A DNA stretch of 64,000 bases, taken from the NCBI GenBank assembly GCA_944989445.1, contig CALYLW010000432.1, forward strand, positions 264,001 to 328,000. The letters are read 5' to 3'. A program made the translations under genes and the position numbers. This document shows, in pieces, positions 46,389 to 58,469 of the stretch; within the stretch, counting starts at the first letter, position 1, and each line of letters opens with the position of its first letter. The notes under the pieces are model-generated. The model ran no database searches and had not been told where the DNA came from. It saw nothing but the letters and a program-made list of their open reading frames with translations. Source of the DNA: Ampullaceana balthica. Lineage: Eukaryota; Mollusca; Gastropoda; Lymnaeidae.

Positions 46389-46421
46389 CCATCCTAGAGC
46401 CATCCTAGAGCCATCCTATTG
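46389..46421. repeat. 12-bp minisatellite, about 3 copies
   Basis: GAGCCATCCTA with one linking base repeats in tandem. Confidence 0.85.
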
Positions 46422-48226
46422 AAACACAGGAATTCGGGTCAAAAATAGTGATTCAAATTTAAAAAAAAATTATTGCAAGTTAAATGTACGTTGAGTCAGA
46501 CAAGCTGTAGCTTTATTCCATAACAACGCATTAAAAAAATTAAATTGTTCATTTTGTTTAAAATGTAAAAGATATTCATGATTAGAATCAAATTAATGGA
46601 ATGTTACCAAAATTGGTATGATCCTTTCACACAAGTTAATGTCGTTAAACAAAAAACTCAAAGCAGTATAATATTTAAAGGGAATTTTTTCTTTTAGGTT
46701 TTATAGATTTTTTAAAACTCTTACTTAATAATTCTACAACATAAGTTCGGAAATATTTCGATTTAAAAAAAAAGATTCGACCTGAATCTAGAATCTTGTA
46801 TCTTTTAAATGATGTTTTGAAGATCATACACACTAGCATGTTCAGTTAGTGTTTACGCGCCTTGGATATTACCTGAAAAGTAATGACATCACTTTTTGTG
46901 TGCGAAACTTTCTAGAATGTTCCAAATGAGTTAGAAAGTTATAAAATGTAATTTTACTTGCAATAGTTAAATGCCGAAACGAAGTCTTCAAAACAAATAA
47001 TAATAATAATAATAAATAAATAAATAATTTTTTGTAAAAATTAACATTTGACGTAAATACAATATATCTACACCGAAATTGAGCTTGACAAACTACGGTA
47101 ATCTTTTAAATCTGATTCAAAACAACAGTTGAGTTAAAACTTATAATATCCACATCTATTTGTAGCTGGCGTGTGCCCTTTGGTATTTTTTGTTATTAAT
47201 TATCGTTTATTAAAGTGACCTACATTACCAAAAGTTTATTATTGTGCAAAAATCTCTTTTTTTCTTCTTCAAAACACAAGTTTGAAAGGCGCCGGGTATA
47301 TTTGCTAGTTATTTTTAGACATCAAAAGGCAGCGTTTCATGCTCGTGTTACTAATATCAATAATTGAATTTTCGATATTCAACAGCAGCAAGAAAAACAA
47401 ACAACACGGCATAGAAAAAAAATATCCACAACAATGGTTAATATGTGAGGTTAGAATGAGAGTTTCAAATGATGAGACGAAAACATCGAATAAAAAACAC
47501 AAGTCCTCGTTGAAAAGCGTGACAGACATTACAGATGATTGATCTTATAATGATCTGGGTTTTGTTCAGTTGGCAAACAAACAAAAATCAATAAAGATTG
47601 ATTGATGCACATTATAATGGAATTATTATTTTTGTTCATGTTTTTTTTTAAAATTTAGTTATTATTTCCTAATATTTTTTAACGGAATGCCAACGGTTGA
47701 GGAATAGAAATAAACTTAAGGACACGCAAACAGACATTCTGTTGGACACACAAACAGACATTCCGTTTTATTTTAACGCTTCACAGTAACAAAACAATAG
47801 ATATCGATGTATAAAAGTAGGACACAACCTTTCATTTAGATGTCTGAAATCTAATATCCACCATAACAGTTTTGATTTATTCGAATAAACTTTAAATGCA
47901 TCTCTAGAACTGCTCTGTGAGACTCCCTGGATGGGGTTACATCACCTAAAAAAAAAGAACCACTGAAGCAATGACGTCAATCATATAGGAAAAAATCATG
48001 AACCACACGGCACATCTATTAAATAGTTATATTCAAATGTCATTAGGTGAAGCGGTTCTAACATTATCAATGTTTGAAAGCTGGAACAGATGCAATGAAA
48101 AATATAAACGCCAGCCTTGAAACTCCCATGTCTTTTCATGTATCTAATGTTGGATAAGGAGGGAGGTATTCAAACCGGATTCGTGGCTTAACCTGAGAAC
48201 ATTAAGGCGTTTATAAGGTGCGCAGT
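46422..48226. other. No recognisable feature
   Basis: AT-rich unique DNA, with a short AAT run near 46998-47030. Frames of 67 and 74 residues on opposite strands at about 47.3-47.5 kb overlap and show no known motif. Confidence 0.5.
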
Positions 48227-48388
48227 CAGAGGCGTAACAACGACTTGGCATCGGGGCAGTTGCCAAGGGCGCCGAGGGTTAATCCTTCAATAATAAATTT
48301 ATTCGTTATAATTTAGTATTTCCCCTATTTTTTAAGGACGCCAAAAATGAATTAGCCAAGGGTGTGGGAAAACCCAGTTACGCTTCTG
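48227..48388. mobile_element. Possible hAT MITE with CAGAGGCGTAAC ends
   Basis: Left CAGAGGCGTAAC and right GTTACGCTTCTG are inverted with one mismatch. Flanks TGCGCAGT and CGCACAGT are similar but not an exact duplication. The internal GGGCGCC motif near the left end resembles hAT elements with a CAGTGGCGTAGC end. Confidence 0.55.
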
Positions 48389-48735
48389 CGCACAGTGGGT
48401 AGATGAGTAACAGTTACTATCATAATTCAATATAGTATATGTGTAGCCATGCTGTATGTTTGAACAAGGATGATTGCATAATTTTAACAGACGTTGGATT
48501 GTTCAAATGTTGTATGAGAACAAGCAGAGCCTCAGCAACTTGTATTGATCTTCTGTTGTCAGAACTGAACTCCCGGAGACAGACAAGTGCTCTAACTCGT
48601 GTTGGAGAGTATTAGCTCGAGAATATTATATCAGTACAAAGCCGCCGATAATAAATTTGTTCGCACAGCACGACGACTTAAACCCGCCTCTATAGAATTT
48701 TTAAATATTTCCTACAACGTGTAGGAACCGCCGAG
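48389..48735. other. No recognisable feature
   Basis: Unique sequence without gene or repeat that I can name. Confidence 0.5.
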
Positions 48736-48902
48736 CGATAGAGAGATTGATCGATCGATATGTAGATAGATTAATATATAAATAGATAGACAGACATACA
48801 GACAGACAGACATACATACAGACAGACATACAGATTGACAGGTAGATAGCTAGACAGATAGGTAGGTAGATAGATAGACAGATGGATAGATAGATAGATA
48901 GA
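48736..48902. repeat. GATA/GACA microsatellite
   Basis: Degenerate tetranucleotide run of TAGA, CAGA and TACA units. Confidence 0.93.
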
Positions 48903-50715
48903 AGGAGGGCGAATATCCTCTTCTATATCGGTGAATGTCTCTCAATCTTTATTTCCTGCGACACCATTTCTAATCTAGGCTCATTGTAATGTGGCGAGCT
49001 GCGACACTCTCGTCCCTGGTTGTCGGCTAACTCAATCCGGCGAGCCCGTTCAGCCCCCACACACACACACACTCTTTATTCACCAGAGTTCGACTATGGG
49101 GGCTGGCCCGCACATCCACCCACTGTCATGGTAGCCCCCATTCAACCGCTTCACTCGTAGGTTTTCATCGTAGTCTTATTTCATACATGGGAATAGCAAC
49201 CTGTCTGTCAGGGCAACGTCCTTTTATTGGCGCTACAGAGATTGAGACTTTTAGTATTATTTATTGAGAGATGTAGTCAAATTTATGATTCTTTCAAGTG
49301 TATTAATTTTTGTTTTTGTTGTTGTAAACAATAAAAAGTAAAGAGTTTATTTCAAAATTTTAAATTTCTTTTTTTTTAAAAGCTGTGAAATGTCAACTTA
49401 AATTCCGTTCTTTCGAAGCATTTCTTGAATTAAACAGTCGTTTAACGTTGTGTAATGTTAAGGGCAGTAAAGGTAAATGTTTTAGACGAGGTACGTGTCA
49501 GAGCAACAATGATCTGATCATTTAGTTCGTGAAATTCCTTCCTGGGTAGAGAGTTTTGTGTGTCAAGGACCTGGAACCAGTTATTGGGGCCACATAAGGT
49601 TAGGGGCTGGTGTGACCTGCGGGACCTTTGACAGGTAGATTTGCACCGGTAACACATATGAACTACGGACTGAATCACACGTGTGAGGATTAGCTCAAGT
49701 AATAAAAGGCAAGTGGATTATCACAACTTCGAAGCATTGGATCGCCATACGGAGTAATAGAGCTACGATATAAGGTAGGATTGTGTAAGATTATCAAATA
49801 ATTACGTGTGTATGATTATAAAAATACAACTTAAGAAAAGATTGTTTATGATTATAAAACTACATCATGAGACAGGGTGTGTTTGATTATAAAACTACAT
49901 CACGAGGTGGGATTGTGCAATACGACATATGCATGTGATAAAATATAGATTTAACAGGGAGATATTTGGTTTCATTTACGAGGTGTGTAATTATGCAGCT
50001 ATATCATTAGGTTGGATTTTTTACTTTATAAATGCAATGTGTAACATTACGTAGGTTTGGGTGTAACATAAAACAGGATCAAACGATAGGGTTCTGAATC
50101 CGTTTAAAATTCATGAAGTTACATCGTGTTTCTTGAATTATTCGTCAGAACGTTCAACGTCATAGCTTTAAAAGAAAGATTCATATAAGTCTTGATGCAA
50201 GTAAACCATCTAGACACACGCCGATACGTTCTTTATTTGTTCAAACTTAGAACTTAACCTCCTGCTTTTGTCCGATGGCAATGGCCAATACAAATGTGAA
50301 AGTTTCGTTGAATGATATTTACATTGGAAATGTATTTTTAAAAAAAACGATGCATGAAGGTAAGAAGATTGGTAAGGTAGAAAATAGGCAATCGATCTAT
50401 GATTAACGTCTGTTAACATGCATGCACGAGCAATGGAGGCTAAATTAATGCTGATCTTTTATTTTATCCGTCACTTTTGAGGGTTTATTAATGTTGATAA
50501 TAAGAATAACTTATTTCTCACAGTCTCACTCATAACATTGTCATAAAAAACGTTTAGAAATTGAAGTATAAATTTTGTGGAAATTAAATCTAGTAGCTAA
50601 TTGTCCTGAAATTTATGAATGAGGAAAAAGAAAAGAAAGTCGCCATGAATAATTTTATAGTCAAAATTGGTGGGTGGTATTTGTGTGTGTGTCTGCAACT
50701 TTATATTTTAAGTCT
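48903..50715. other. Mostly unique sequence
   Basis: Includes a (CA)n run at about 49060-49072 and loosely repeated ATTATAAAACTACATCA segments at 49800-49900. Minus-strand frames at 49442-49678 (78 codons) and 50210-50419 (69 codons) are unrecognised. No gene is called. Confidence 0.5.
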
Positions 50716-51005
50716 TTAAATCGTTAATTTAAATTATTGAACTATAATATTTATATAGATAGATACAAACATAATTTAAATTATTGAACTACACTATTTA
50801 TATAGATACAAACATAATTTAAATTATTGAACTACACTATTTATATCGATACAAACATAATTTAAATTATTGAACTATAATATTTATATAGATAGATACA
50901 AACACAATTTAAATGATTGATCTGCACTATTTAAATAGATAGATACAAACATAATTTAAATGATTGAACTACACTATTTATATAGATACAAACACAATTT
51001 AAATT
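50716..51005. repeat. 43-47 bp AT-rich minisatellite, about 6 copies
   Basis: AATTTAAATTATTGAACTA and ACAAACATAATTT recur. Units vary in length by a GATA insertion. Confidence 0.85.
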
Positions 51006-51350
51006 TAGTGTTGCTCTATGTGTCATGGTGATACGTTTAGCTGAAAAATAGACCCGATCAAATACCCAAGTTGCCTTTTAGAGTATAGATATTACTTGGG
51101 TCTCCCAGAGCTGTTTCTTTCGATATGTTTCAATATGTAAAGGTATACTTTAAAACCCATGTTATCTACCAGTTGTATGATGTTTTCTCAGATATGTGAA
51201 GTTAGACTTTAAAGCCCATATTCCCAGTTGTATGAAGACGCCCTTCAAATTCCCTTCTCTTGTCTCGAAACTTTTGTATGAATTCGCACCGGATGACACA
51301 CGAAACACAAGCGGACAAATGTGATAAACAACTTCAATAAAACCCACCTT
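51006..51350. other. No recognisable feature
   Basis: Short unique stretch. A 64-codon minus-strand frame (51162-51356) is unrecognised. Confidence 0.45.
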
Positions 51351-51951
51351 AGACATGTTCTATGAACATTATATACGCTATAACGTGACGTGAACATGTT
51401 CTATGAACATTATATACGCTATAACGTGACGTGAACATGTTCTATGAACATTATATACGCTATAACGTGACGTGAACATGTTCTATGAACATTATATACG
51501 CTATAACGTGACGTGAACATGTTCTATGAACATTATATACGCTATAACGTGACGTGAACATGTTCTATGAACATTATATACGCTATAACGTGACGTGAAC
51601 ATGTTCTATGAACATTATATACGCTATAACGTGACGTGAACATGTTCTATGAACATTATATACGCTATAACGTGACGTGAACATGTTCTATGAACATTAT
51701 ATACGCTATAACGTGACGTGAACATGTTCTATGAACATTATATACGCTATAACGTGACGTGAACATGTTCTATGAACATTATATACGCTATAACGTGACG
51801 TGAACATGTTCTATGAACATTATATACGCTATAACGGGACGTGAACATGTTCTATGAACATTATATACGCTATAACGTGACGTGAACATGTTCTATGAAC
51901 ATTATATACGCTATAACGGGACGTGAACATGTTCTATGAACATTATAGACA
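51351..51951. repeat. 41-bp minisatellite, about 14-15 near-identical copies
   Basis: GAACATGTTCTATGAACATT recurs every 41 bases, followed by an ATACGCTATAACGTGACGT part. The only variants seen are AACGGGACG in two copies and the decayed last unit. Each unit carries the palindrome GAACATGTTC and TGACGTGA. Confidence 0.97.
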
Positions 51952-52744
51952 CTAATGTTGGTCTACGTGATTTAATGACATGTACAAGTGGCTGTACAAT
52001 GGCTAATTTATTTTCAGGGGAAAAACAAAAAACTTGAGTTACTCGGGCTACGAATCTGTTCAAGCCCACACTTCCCCCTTACACAACGACACTAAAAGAT
52101 AGCGTTCCCCAATAGGTCTTGTCATTTCATGTTGGAAATCTATTAATAGAAATATACGATGTATTCAGCGGGCAAATTTCATTAATTTATTAATCGAATT
52201 TCAGGGTATTCTGTTAAGACTTTATTTTAACAGTTTTTTGTCAAGTCTACGTCATTTTGTGTTCGTTCAGTCGCTTGGAGTGGGACAAAATCTCGTTTGC
52301 AACTTTATGACGCTGAAAATTTTGTAAATTATTGTTTATTACCTCAGTGTGATGCTAAAAAGATAGTGCTTTACTAATACTTTGTTTATATATAGTTAAG
52401 TTTATATATACATTACGTAATGATATGTGACATTTTCCGGTCTGATAAATGACAAACCCTATTGATACTTCCGCTCAGAATGGTTCGTCTTCCGCACATC
52501 ACCTCCACCCCTCTGCCCCCACAGTGCGAGAAGTGTTGAGCGGTAGATGTGTGTTGGCAAAGCTTGACCTTTGACCTAATGCTAAGTGGCAGTCAATGAA
52601 GGACTTCTTTGTCAGGAAACTCAGTTTTCTATTTTAAAAAAACAAAACAAAAAAACCCCCCACTCGTTAAACACGATCGAACACGTTGATGTACCAAGTA
52701 CCACGACCAGGCCATTAAGTTCCAGAGCCGTGGATATAGTACAA
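51952..52744. other. No recognisable feature
   Basis: Unique sequence. Short A/C-rich patch near 52635-52660. No gene recognised. Confidence 0.5.
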
Positions 52745-52831
52745 GTGGTGCAGCTAATAAACATTGTAAATTGTGGTGCAGCTAATAAACATTGTAAATT
52801 GTGGTGCAGCTAATAAACATTGTAAATTGTG
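52745..52831. repeat. 28-bp minisatellite, 3 copies
   Basis: GTGGTGCAGCTAATAAACAT recurs three times at 28-base spacing. Confidence 0.93.
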
Positions 52832-53029
52832 ATCAACACCTAGTTATAACATTGACGCTCCTTTCATGAGGTCTAATGATCAGTTGTTCTATTGATATGC
52901 TAAATTATTAGTTGTTCCTGTCTTGAAAAGTCGTGTACAACATGTACAGTGTGTGCACATCTTACAATTAAATACTGCACACCTGTAAACGTCTTGAATA
53001 CACGAGCTAAGGGCGCCAAGACAACTTGA

Positions 53030-54008
53030 CTAGACCTATAAATGACATCATGTCTGTACGTATCTTTAATAGACGTATAAAGGACGACATGTCTGTACAC
53101 ATATTGTCTAGACTTATAAAGGACGCCATGTATGTACACATATGGTGTAGACTTATAAAGGACGCAATGTCTGTACTAATATTGTCTAGACTTATAAAGG
53201 ACGACATGTCTGTAAACATATTGTCTAGACTTATAAAGGACGCAATGTCTGTACTAATATTGTCTAGACTTATAAAGGACGACATGTCTGTAAACATATT
53301 GTCTAGACTTATAAAGGACGCCATGTATGTACACATATGGTGTAGACTTATAAAGGACGCAATGTCTGTACTAATATTGTCTAGACTTATAAAGGACGAC
53401 ATGTCTGTAAACATATTGTCTAGACTTATAAAGGACGCCATGTATGTACACACATTGTCTAGACTTATAAAGGACGCAATGTCTGTACTAATATTGTCTA
53501 GACTTATAAAGAACGACATGTCTGTAAACATATTGTCTAGACTTATAAAGGACGCCATGTATGTACACACATTGTCTAGACTTATAAAGGACGCCATGTA
53601 TGTAGACACATTGTCTAGACTTATAAAGGACGCAATGTCTGTACTAATATTGTCTAGACTTATAAAGGACGACATGTCTGTAAACATATTGTCTAGACTT
53701 ATAAAGGACGCCATGTATGTACACACATTGTCTAGACTTATAAAGGACGCAATGTCTGTACTAATATTGTCTAGACTTATAAAGGACAACATGTCTGTAA
53801 ACATATTGTCTAGACTTATAAAGGATGCCATGTATGTACACACATTGTCTAGACTTATAAAGGACGCAATGTCTGTACTAATATTGTCTAGACTTATAAA
53901 GGACGACATGTCTGTACACATATTGTCTAGACTTATAAAGGACGCCATGTCTGTACACATATTGTCTAGACTCTAGACTTATAAAGGACGCAATGTCTGT
54001 ACACAAAT
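53030..54008. repeat. 39-bp minisatellite, 25 copies
   Basis: GACTTATAAAGGACG recurs every 39 bases. Three unit types (CAATGTCTGTACTAAT, ACATGTCTGTAAACAT, CCATGTATGTACACAC) mostly follow each other in fixed order. Because 39 is 13 codons and the unit lacks stops in one frame of each strand, both strands are open for about 316 codons; these mirror frames are not genes. Confidence 0.97.
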
Positions 54009-54362
54009 TTCGAGATCATCCCACGGATGTTGTCCTGTCATTTTTAAGTTTAAATTTGATATTATCCAAAATTGTCCTAAACGTCAGATAAATCTCTACC
54101 TGTCAAATTGACAGAGACAAGTCACATTAATTGACATAGTGTGATCCGGTCTAGAACTCGTGTTTTCAATTTTTAGAAGCTATTTAAAGTACATGATAAA
54201 TGAATTGGCCTGTCTTGTGACGGTTAGATTTTAGCATTAAAATAAATGTCATTGGAAAATTCCGTCCTGTGTTCTTCAGATACTTCAGCTCCTAATCCTC
54301 CTATCAAAGTCAATTTACGCTCTTATGCTGGGGCGAGTAAATATTTGATGCATGTTTTAATC
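54009..54362. other. No recognisable feature
   Basis: Unique spacer between two minisatellites. Confidence 0.5.
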
Positions 54363-54854
54363 TTTGTAAGTGTTTGTAATGTGAGTTATGACTCCTATCA
54401 TTGACTTAGTGAAGTGTTTGTAATGTGAGATATGACTCCTATCATTGACTTAGTAAAGTGTTTGTAATGTGAGTTATGACTCCTATCATTGACTTAGTAA
54501 AGTGTTTGTAATGTGAGTTATGACTCTTATCATTGACTTAGTAAAGTGTTTGTAATGTGAGTTATGACTCCTATCATTGACTTAGTAAAGTGTTTGTAAT
54601 GTGAGTTATGACTCCTCTCATTGACTTAGTAAAGTGTTTGTAATGTGAGTTATGACTCCTATCATTGACTTAGTAAAGTGTTTGTAATGTGAGTTATGAC
54701 TCCTATCATTGACTTAGTAAAGTGTTTGTAATGTGAGTTATGACTCCTATCATTGACTTAGTAAAGTGTTTGTAATGTGAGTTATGACTCCTATCATTGA
54801 CTTAGTAAAGTGTTTGTAATGTAAGTTATGACTCCTATCATTGACTTAGTAAAG
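54363..54854. repeat. 44-bp minisatellite, about 11 copies
   Basis: GTGTTTGTAATGTGAGTTAT recurs every 44 bases with very few changes. Confidence 0.96.
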
Positions 54855-55002
54855 AGTGAAACTATTATTTCAAGCTGTGCTTACTTTCTGACGGGTTTTT
54901 CGCGAGGTTATCGCGAGGGAACAAGATTACACGGCAAGGTAATCAAGTGGCGATCAGTTAATAAAGGGAGGTAAGATGTGGATTTCCTTATTTCTAAATT
55001 GT

Positions 55003-56494
55003 CAGCATGTCACATAACATTGTGTGATGCCAGAGTCACCAAATGACATGCCTTTTTGTTATATCAGAGTCAGCACATGACATGAACTTGTGTGATGCCA
55101 GAGTCAGCACATGACATGAACTTGTGTGATGCCAGAGTCAGCACATGACTTGAACTTGTGTGATGCCAGAGTCAGCACAAAACATGAACTTGTGTGATGC
55201 CAGAGTCAACACATGACATGAACTTGTGTGATGCCAGAGTCAGCACATGACATGAACTTGTGTGATGCCAGAGTCAGCACATGACATGAACTTTTGTGAT
55301 GCCAGAGTCAGCACATGACATGAACTTGTGTGATGCCAGAGTCAGCACATGACATGAACTTGTGTGATGCCAGAGTCAGCACGTGACATGAACTTGTGTG
55401 ATGCCAGAGTCAGCACGTGACATGAACTTGTGTGATGCCAGAGTCAGCACGTGACATGAACTGGTGTGATGCCAGAGTCAGCACATGACATGAACTTGTG
55501 TGATGCCAGAGTCAGCACGTGACATGAACTTGTGTGATGCCAGAGTCAGCACAAGACATGAACTTGTGAGATGCCAGAGTCAGCACATGACATGCACTTT
55601 TGTGATGCCAGAGTCAGCACAAGACATGAACTTGTGTGATGCCAGAGTCAGCACATGACATGAACTTGTGTGATGCCAGAGTCAGCACGTGACATGAACT
55701 TGTGTGATGCCAGAGTCAGCACATGACATGAACTTGTGTGATGCCAGAGTCAGCACATGATATGAACTTGTGTGATGCCAGAGTCAGCACATGACATGAA
55801 CTTGTGTGATGCCAGAGTCAGCACGTGACATGAACTTGTGTGATGCCAGAGTCAGCACGTGACATGAACTGGTGTGATGCCAGAGTCAGCACATGACATG
55901 AACTTGTGTGATGCCAGATTCAGCACATGACATGAACTTGTGTAATGCCAAAGTCAGCACGTGACATGAACTTGTGTGATGCCAGAGTCAGCACGTGACA
56001 TGAACTTGTGTGATGCCAGAGTCAGCACATGACTTGAACTTGTGTGATGCCAGAGTCAGCACGTGACATGAACTTTTGTGATGCCAGAGTAAGCACGTGA
56101 CATGAACATGTGTGATGCCAGAGTTAGCACGTGACATGAACTGGTGTGATGCCAGAGTCAGCACATGACATGAACTTGTGTGATGCCAGAGTCAGCACAT
56201 GACATGAACTTGTGTGATGCCAGAGTCAGCACATGACTTGAACTTGTGTGATGCCAGAGTCAGCACGTGACATGAACTTGTGTGATGCCAGAGTCAGCAC
56301 ATGACATGAACTTGTGTGATGCCAGAGTCAGCACGTGACATGAACTTGTGTGATGCCAGAGTCAGCACGTGACATGAGCTTGTGTGATGCCAGAGTCAGC
56401 ACGTGACATGAACTTGTGTGATGCCAGAGTCAGCACGTGACATGAACTTGTGTGATGCCAGAGTCAGCACGTGACATGAACTTGTGTGATGCCA
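55003..56494. repeat. 34-bp minisatellite, about 44 copies
   Basis: TGTGATGCCAGAGTCAGCAC recurs every 34 bases. The commonest variation is CACATGACATG versus CACGTGACATG. Confidence 0.97.
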
Positions 56495-56666
56495 TAGGTT
56501 TACATAAGTAGTGGCTACCACAGTGTCCGTCTTTAACCATGAATAAAATCAGCTAAAACAAAAATCTATCTTGGGTTCGCAAATGTGCATTCGACGTAAC
56601 ATTACCCGGCTGGAGACAATTTCAATCGTCATTCCAGCCATTTCTCGTGCAGACGACAGTTCCTAA

Positions 56667-56787
56667 AGACCAAAAATCTTCTATGCCGAGCTGTGTCCTG
56701 CTTCTCACCGTTACTCTTCTATGCCGAGCTGTGTCCTGCTTCTCACCGTTACTCTTCTATGCCGAGCTGTGTCCTGCTTCTCACCGT
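56667..56787. repeat. 38-bp minisatellite, 3 copies
   Basis: TCTTCTATGCCGAGCTGTGT recurs at 38-base spacing. Confidence 0.92.
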
Positions 56788-57063
56788 TGTTTTAGTTGGC
56801 GATCATTCCCAAAAGTTTCTGTAACAGTATATGAGAAACTGGACTTGACTACCGAATCTTTTTATTGAATGAGCATACAATAAACAACATCTGAACAGTT
56901 ATAAACATTTACACATTATGTAAGATAGTAACAAATTTAGCATTATATTTATTGCACATTTGAGATTATAATTGACACCAATATGGGAGATAGTTATGTA
57001 ACTGCGAGTCAACACCATTATGGGAGATAGTTATGTAACACATGTAGGTCTAGAAATACTAAA
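56788..57063. other. No recognisable feature
   Basis: Two short similar segments with ATATGGGAGATAGTTATGTA-like text lie at about 56980-57035. Nothing else is seen. Confidence 0.45.
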
Positions 57064-57102
57064 CCATTGACTCCATGTGGGTACTTTGTTAATGTGTTGT
57101 AC
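57064..57102. repeat. 43-bp minisatellite, first unit before hAT insertion
   Basis: A diverged unit, CTCCATGTGGGTACTTTGTT then AATGTGTTGTAC, belonging to the array that resumes at 57722. Confidence 0.85.
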
Positions 57103-57721
57103 ATGGGCGGATTAAGACAACACGGGGCCCCTGGATGCAATTCAAACTGGGGCCCTATCCATCCAGCGTCCTGTTAAATAAAATGATTTCTAGCAGCTAA
57201 TATAAGACTATAACTGAATAGTACATTGGTTCCTTGCTCATGCTTTGTCTGTACTACAGGATCGGCCTTCCCAGCCAAAAAGATTATTCATGAAAAAACC
57301 GAAAACAACGAAATAATTGTTTGCCGGTATCCTAAAATTGATTGCAAAAAGACAAATGTAAAAAAATATTCCACCACTGGGAATACATCGCTTGCACAAC
57401 AAGCTTACACACTTCCATACGACCAGGAGAGCTTAATAATAAAGTGTTAATGTAAAGAATATAAACAATATTTTTTAATATTATCCCTTATTAAGCTTAT
57501 CAAATCAATTTTTTTCGATTACTAAGACTATCTGATCCGAATAGCGATCAGATTAATAGATAAGATTTTATTAAGTTATTTAATTTATGATATTTTCAGG
57601 GATTCATGCAAATATTTCTCCACCTTTATCACAAAATATACTAAGTTTGGGGGCCCTTAAATCATTGGGGCCGATGGCTTTAGGCTGGTCAGCTCCCCTC
57701 CCCCTTTTTAATCCGCCATAG
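57103..57721. mobile_element. hAT element, duplication TGTTGTAC, inside the 43-bp array
   Basis: Inverted ends ATGGGCGGATTAA and TTAATCCGCCATAG. TGTTGTAC lies at 57095-57102 and 57722-57729. Subterminal GGGGCCC motifs occur at both ends. A 74-codon frame (57226-57450) inside is unrecognised, so no transposase can be claimed. Confidence 0.85.
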
Positions 57722-57876
57722 TGTTGTACTTTACTACCTACTCCATGTGGGTACTTTGTTAGTGCGTTTTACTTTACAACCTACTCCATATCGGTACTTT
57801 GTTAGTGTGTTTTTCTTTACTACCTACTCCATGTCGGTACTTTGTTAGTGTGTTGTACTTTACTACCTACTCCATG
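57722..57876. repeat. 43-bp minisatellite, middle block
   Basis: Between three and four units between the hAT element and the LINE fragment. Confidence 0.93.
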
Positions 57877-58469
57877 CGAGGTTGCTGAACCACTTCCACA
57901 CCAAAAGTCTTAGAAAAATTCTCAATATAAAATGGCAGGAAAAAGTTCCAGACACCGAAATATTAGTCAGGTCAGGACTCCTCAGCATCCACACTAGCCT
58001 CATGCAAAGCCAACTACGCTGGGCGGGGCATCTAGTGCGCATGCCCGACCATCGCCTCCCCAAGAGGCTCTTCTATGGTGAGCTTACAGAAGGGCATAGA
58101 GCACACGGATGTCCACGTAAGCGCTACAAGGATGCACTTAAAACTGCTCTGAAGGCCTTCGACATCGGACATGACTCCTGGGAAGCAGCAGCCAGTAACC
58201 GAGCCCACTGGCGCTCTACGATATGGAATGGCGCAGCTGTCAGTGAGGCTAATAGACAACAGGCTGCCAAGTAAAAACTTCAAGCCAGAAAGGAACGTAT
58301 CCAAAACCCTCCTGAAGGGACAGCATCCACCTCTTGTCCGACATGCGGACGCCTTTTTCGTGCCAGAATAGGGTTAATAACTTAATAAGCCAACAGAGGA
58401 CACATGTGGCGGCCCAGCAAATATGATGAGAGTGGTCATCGTCCACCACGACGGACGAACAACAGCAAC
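57877..58469 (+). mobile_element. LINE C-terminal fragment inserted in the 43-bp array
   Basis: ACTACCTACTCCATG lies on both sides (57862-57876 and 58470-58484), as an insertion into the array predicts, although array units also contain this text. The end is CGAACAACAGCAAC. The encoded protein is the C-terminal part of an RTE-like retrotransposon. It is truncated upstream of the RT core. Confidence 0.75.
57882..58450 (+). pseudogene. RTE-like LINE C-terminal domain with a C2H2 remnant
   Basis: The frame to 58274 reads LNHFHTKSLRKILNIKWQEK, later SQLRWAGHLVRMPDHRLPKR and LFYGELTEGHRAHGCPRKRY, ending NRQQAAK. LRKILNIKW and LRWAGHLVRM align with LRKILKIKW and [10 protein letters not shown] in the RTE at 42.6-42.8 kb. 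After the stop, CPTCGRLFRARIG then a frame-shifted ISQQRTH resembles a C2H2 finger found at the end of related LINE proteins. It is not functional: no RT core, no start, and a frameshift in the finger. Confidence 0.8.

Noticed and set aside
49442..49678. 78-codon minus-strand frame with several Cys residues
   Set aside because: No recognisable motif spacing, no splice or start evidence; kept only as a note in the spacer entry.
53007..53976. Overlapping 316- and 317-codon frames on opposite strands
   Set aside because: A 39-bp unit without stops in one frame of each strand produces both; there is no start context, and period equals 13 residues throughout.
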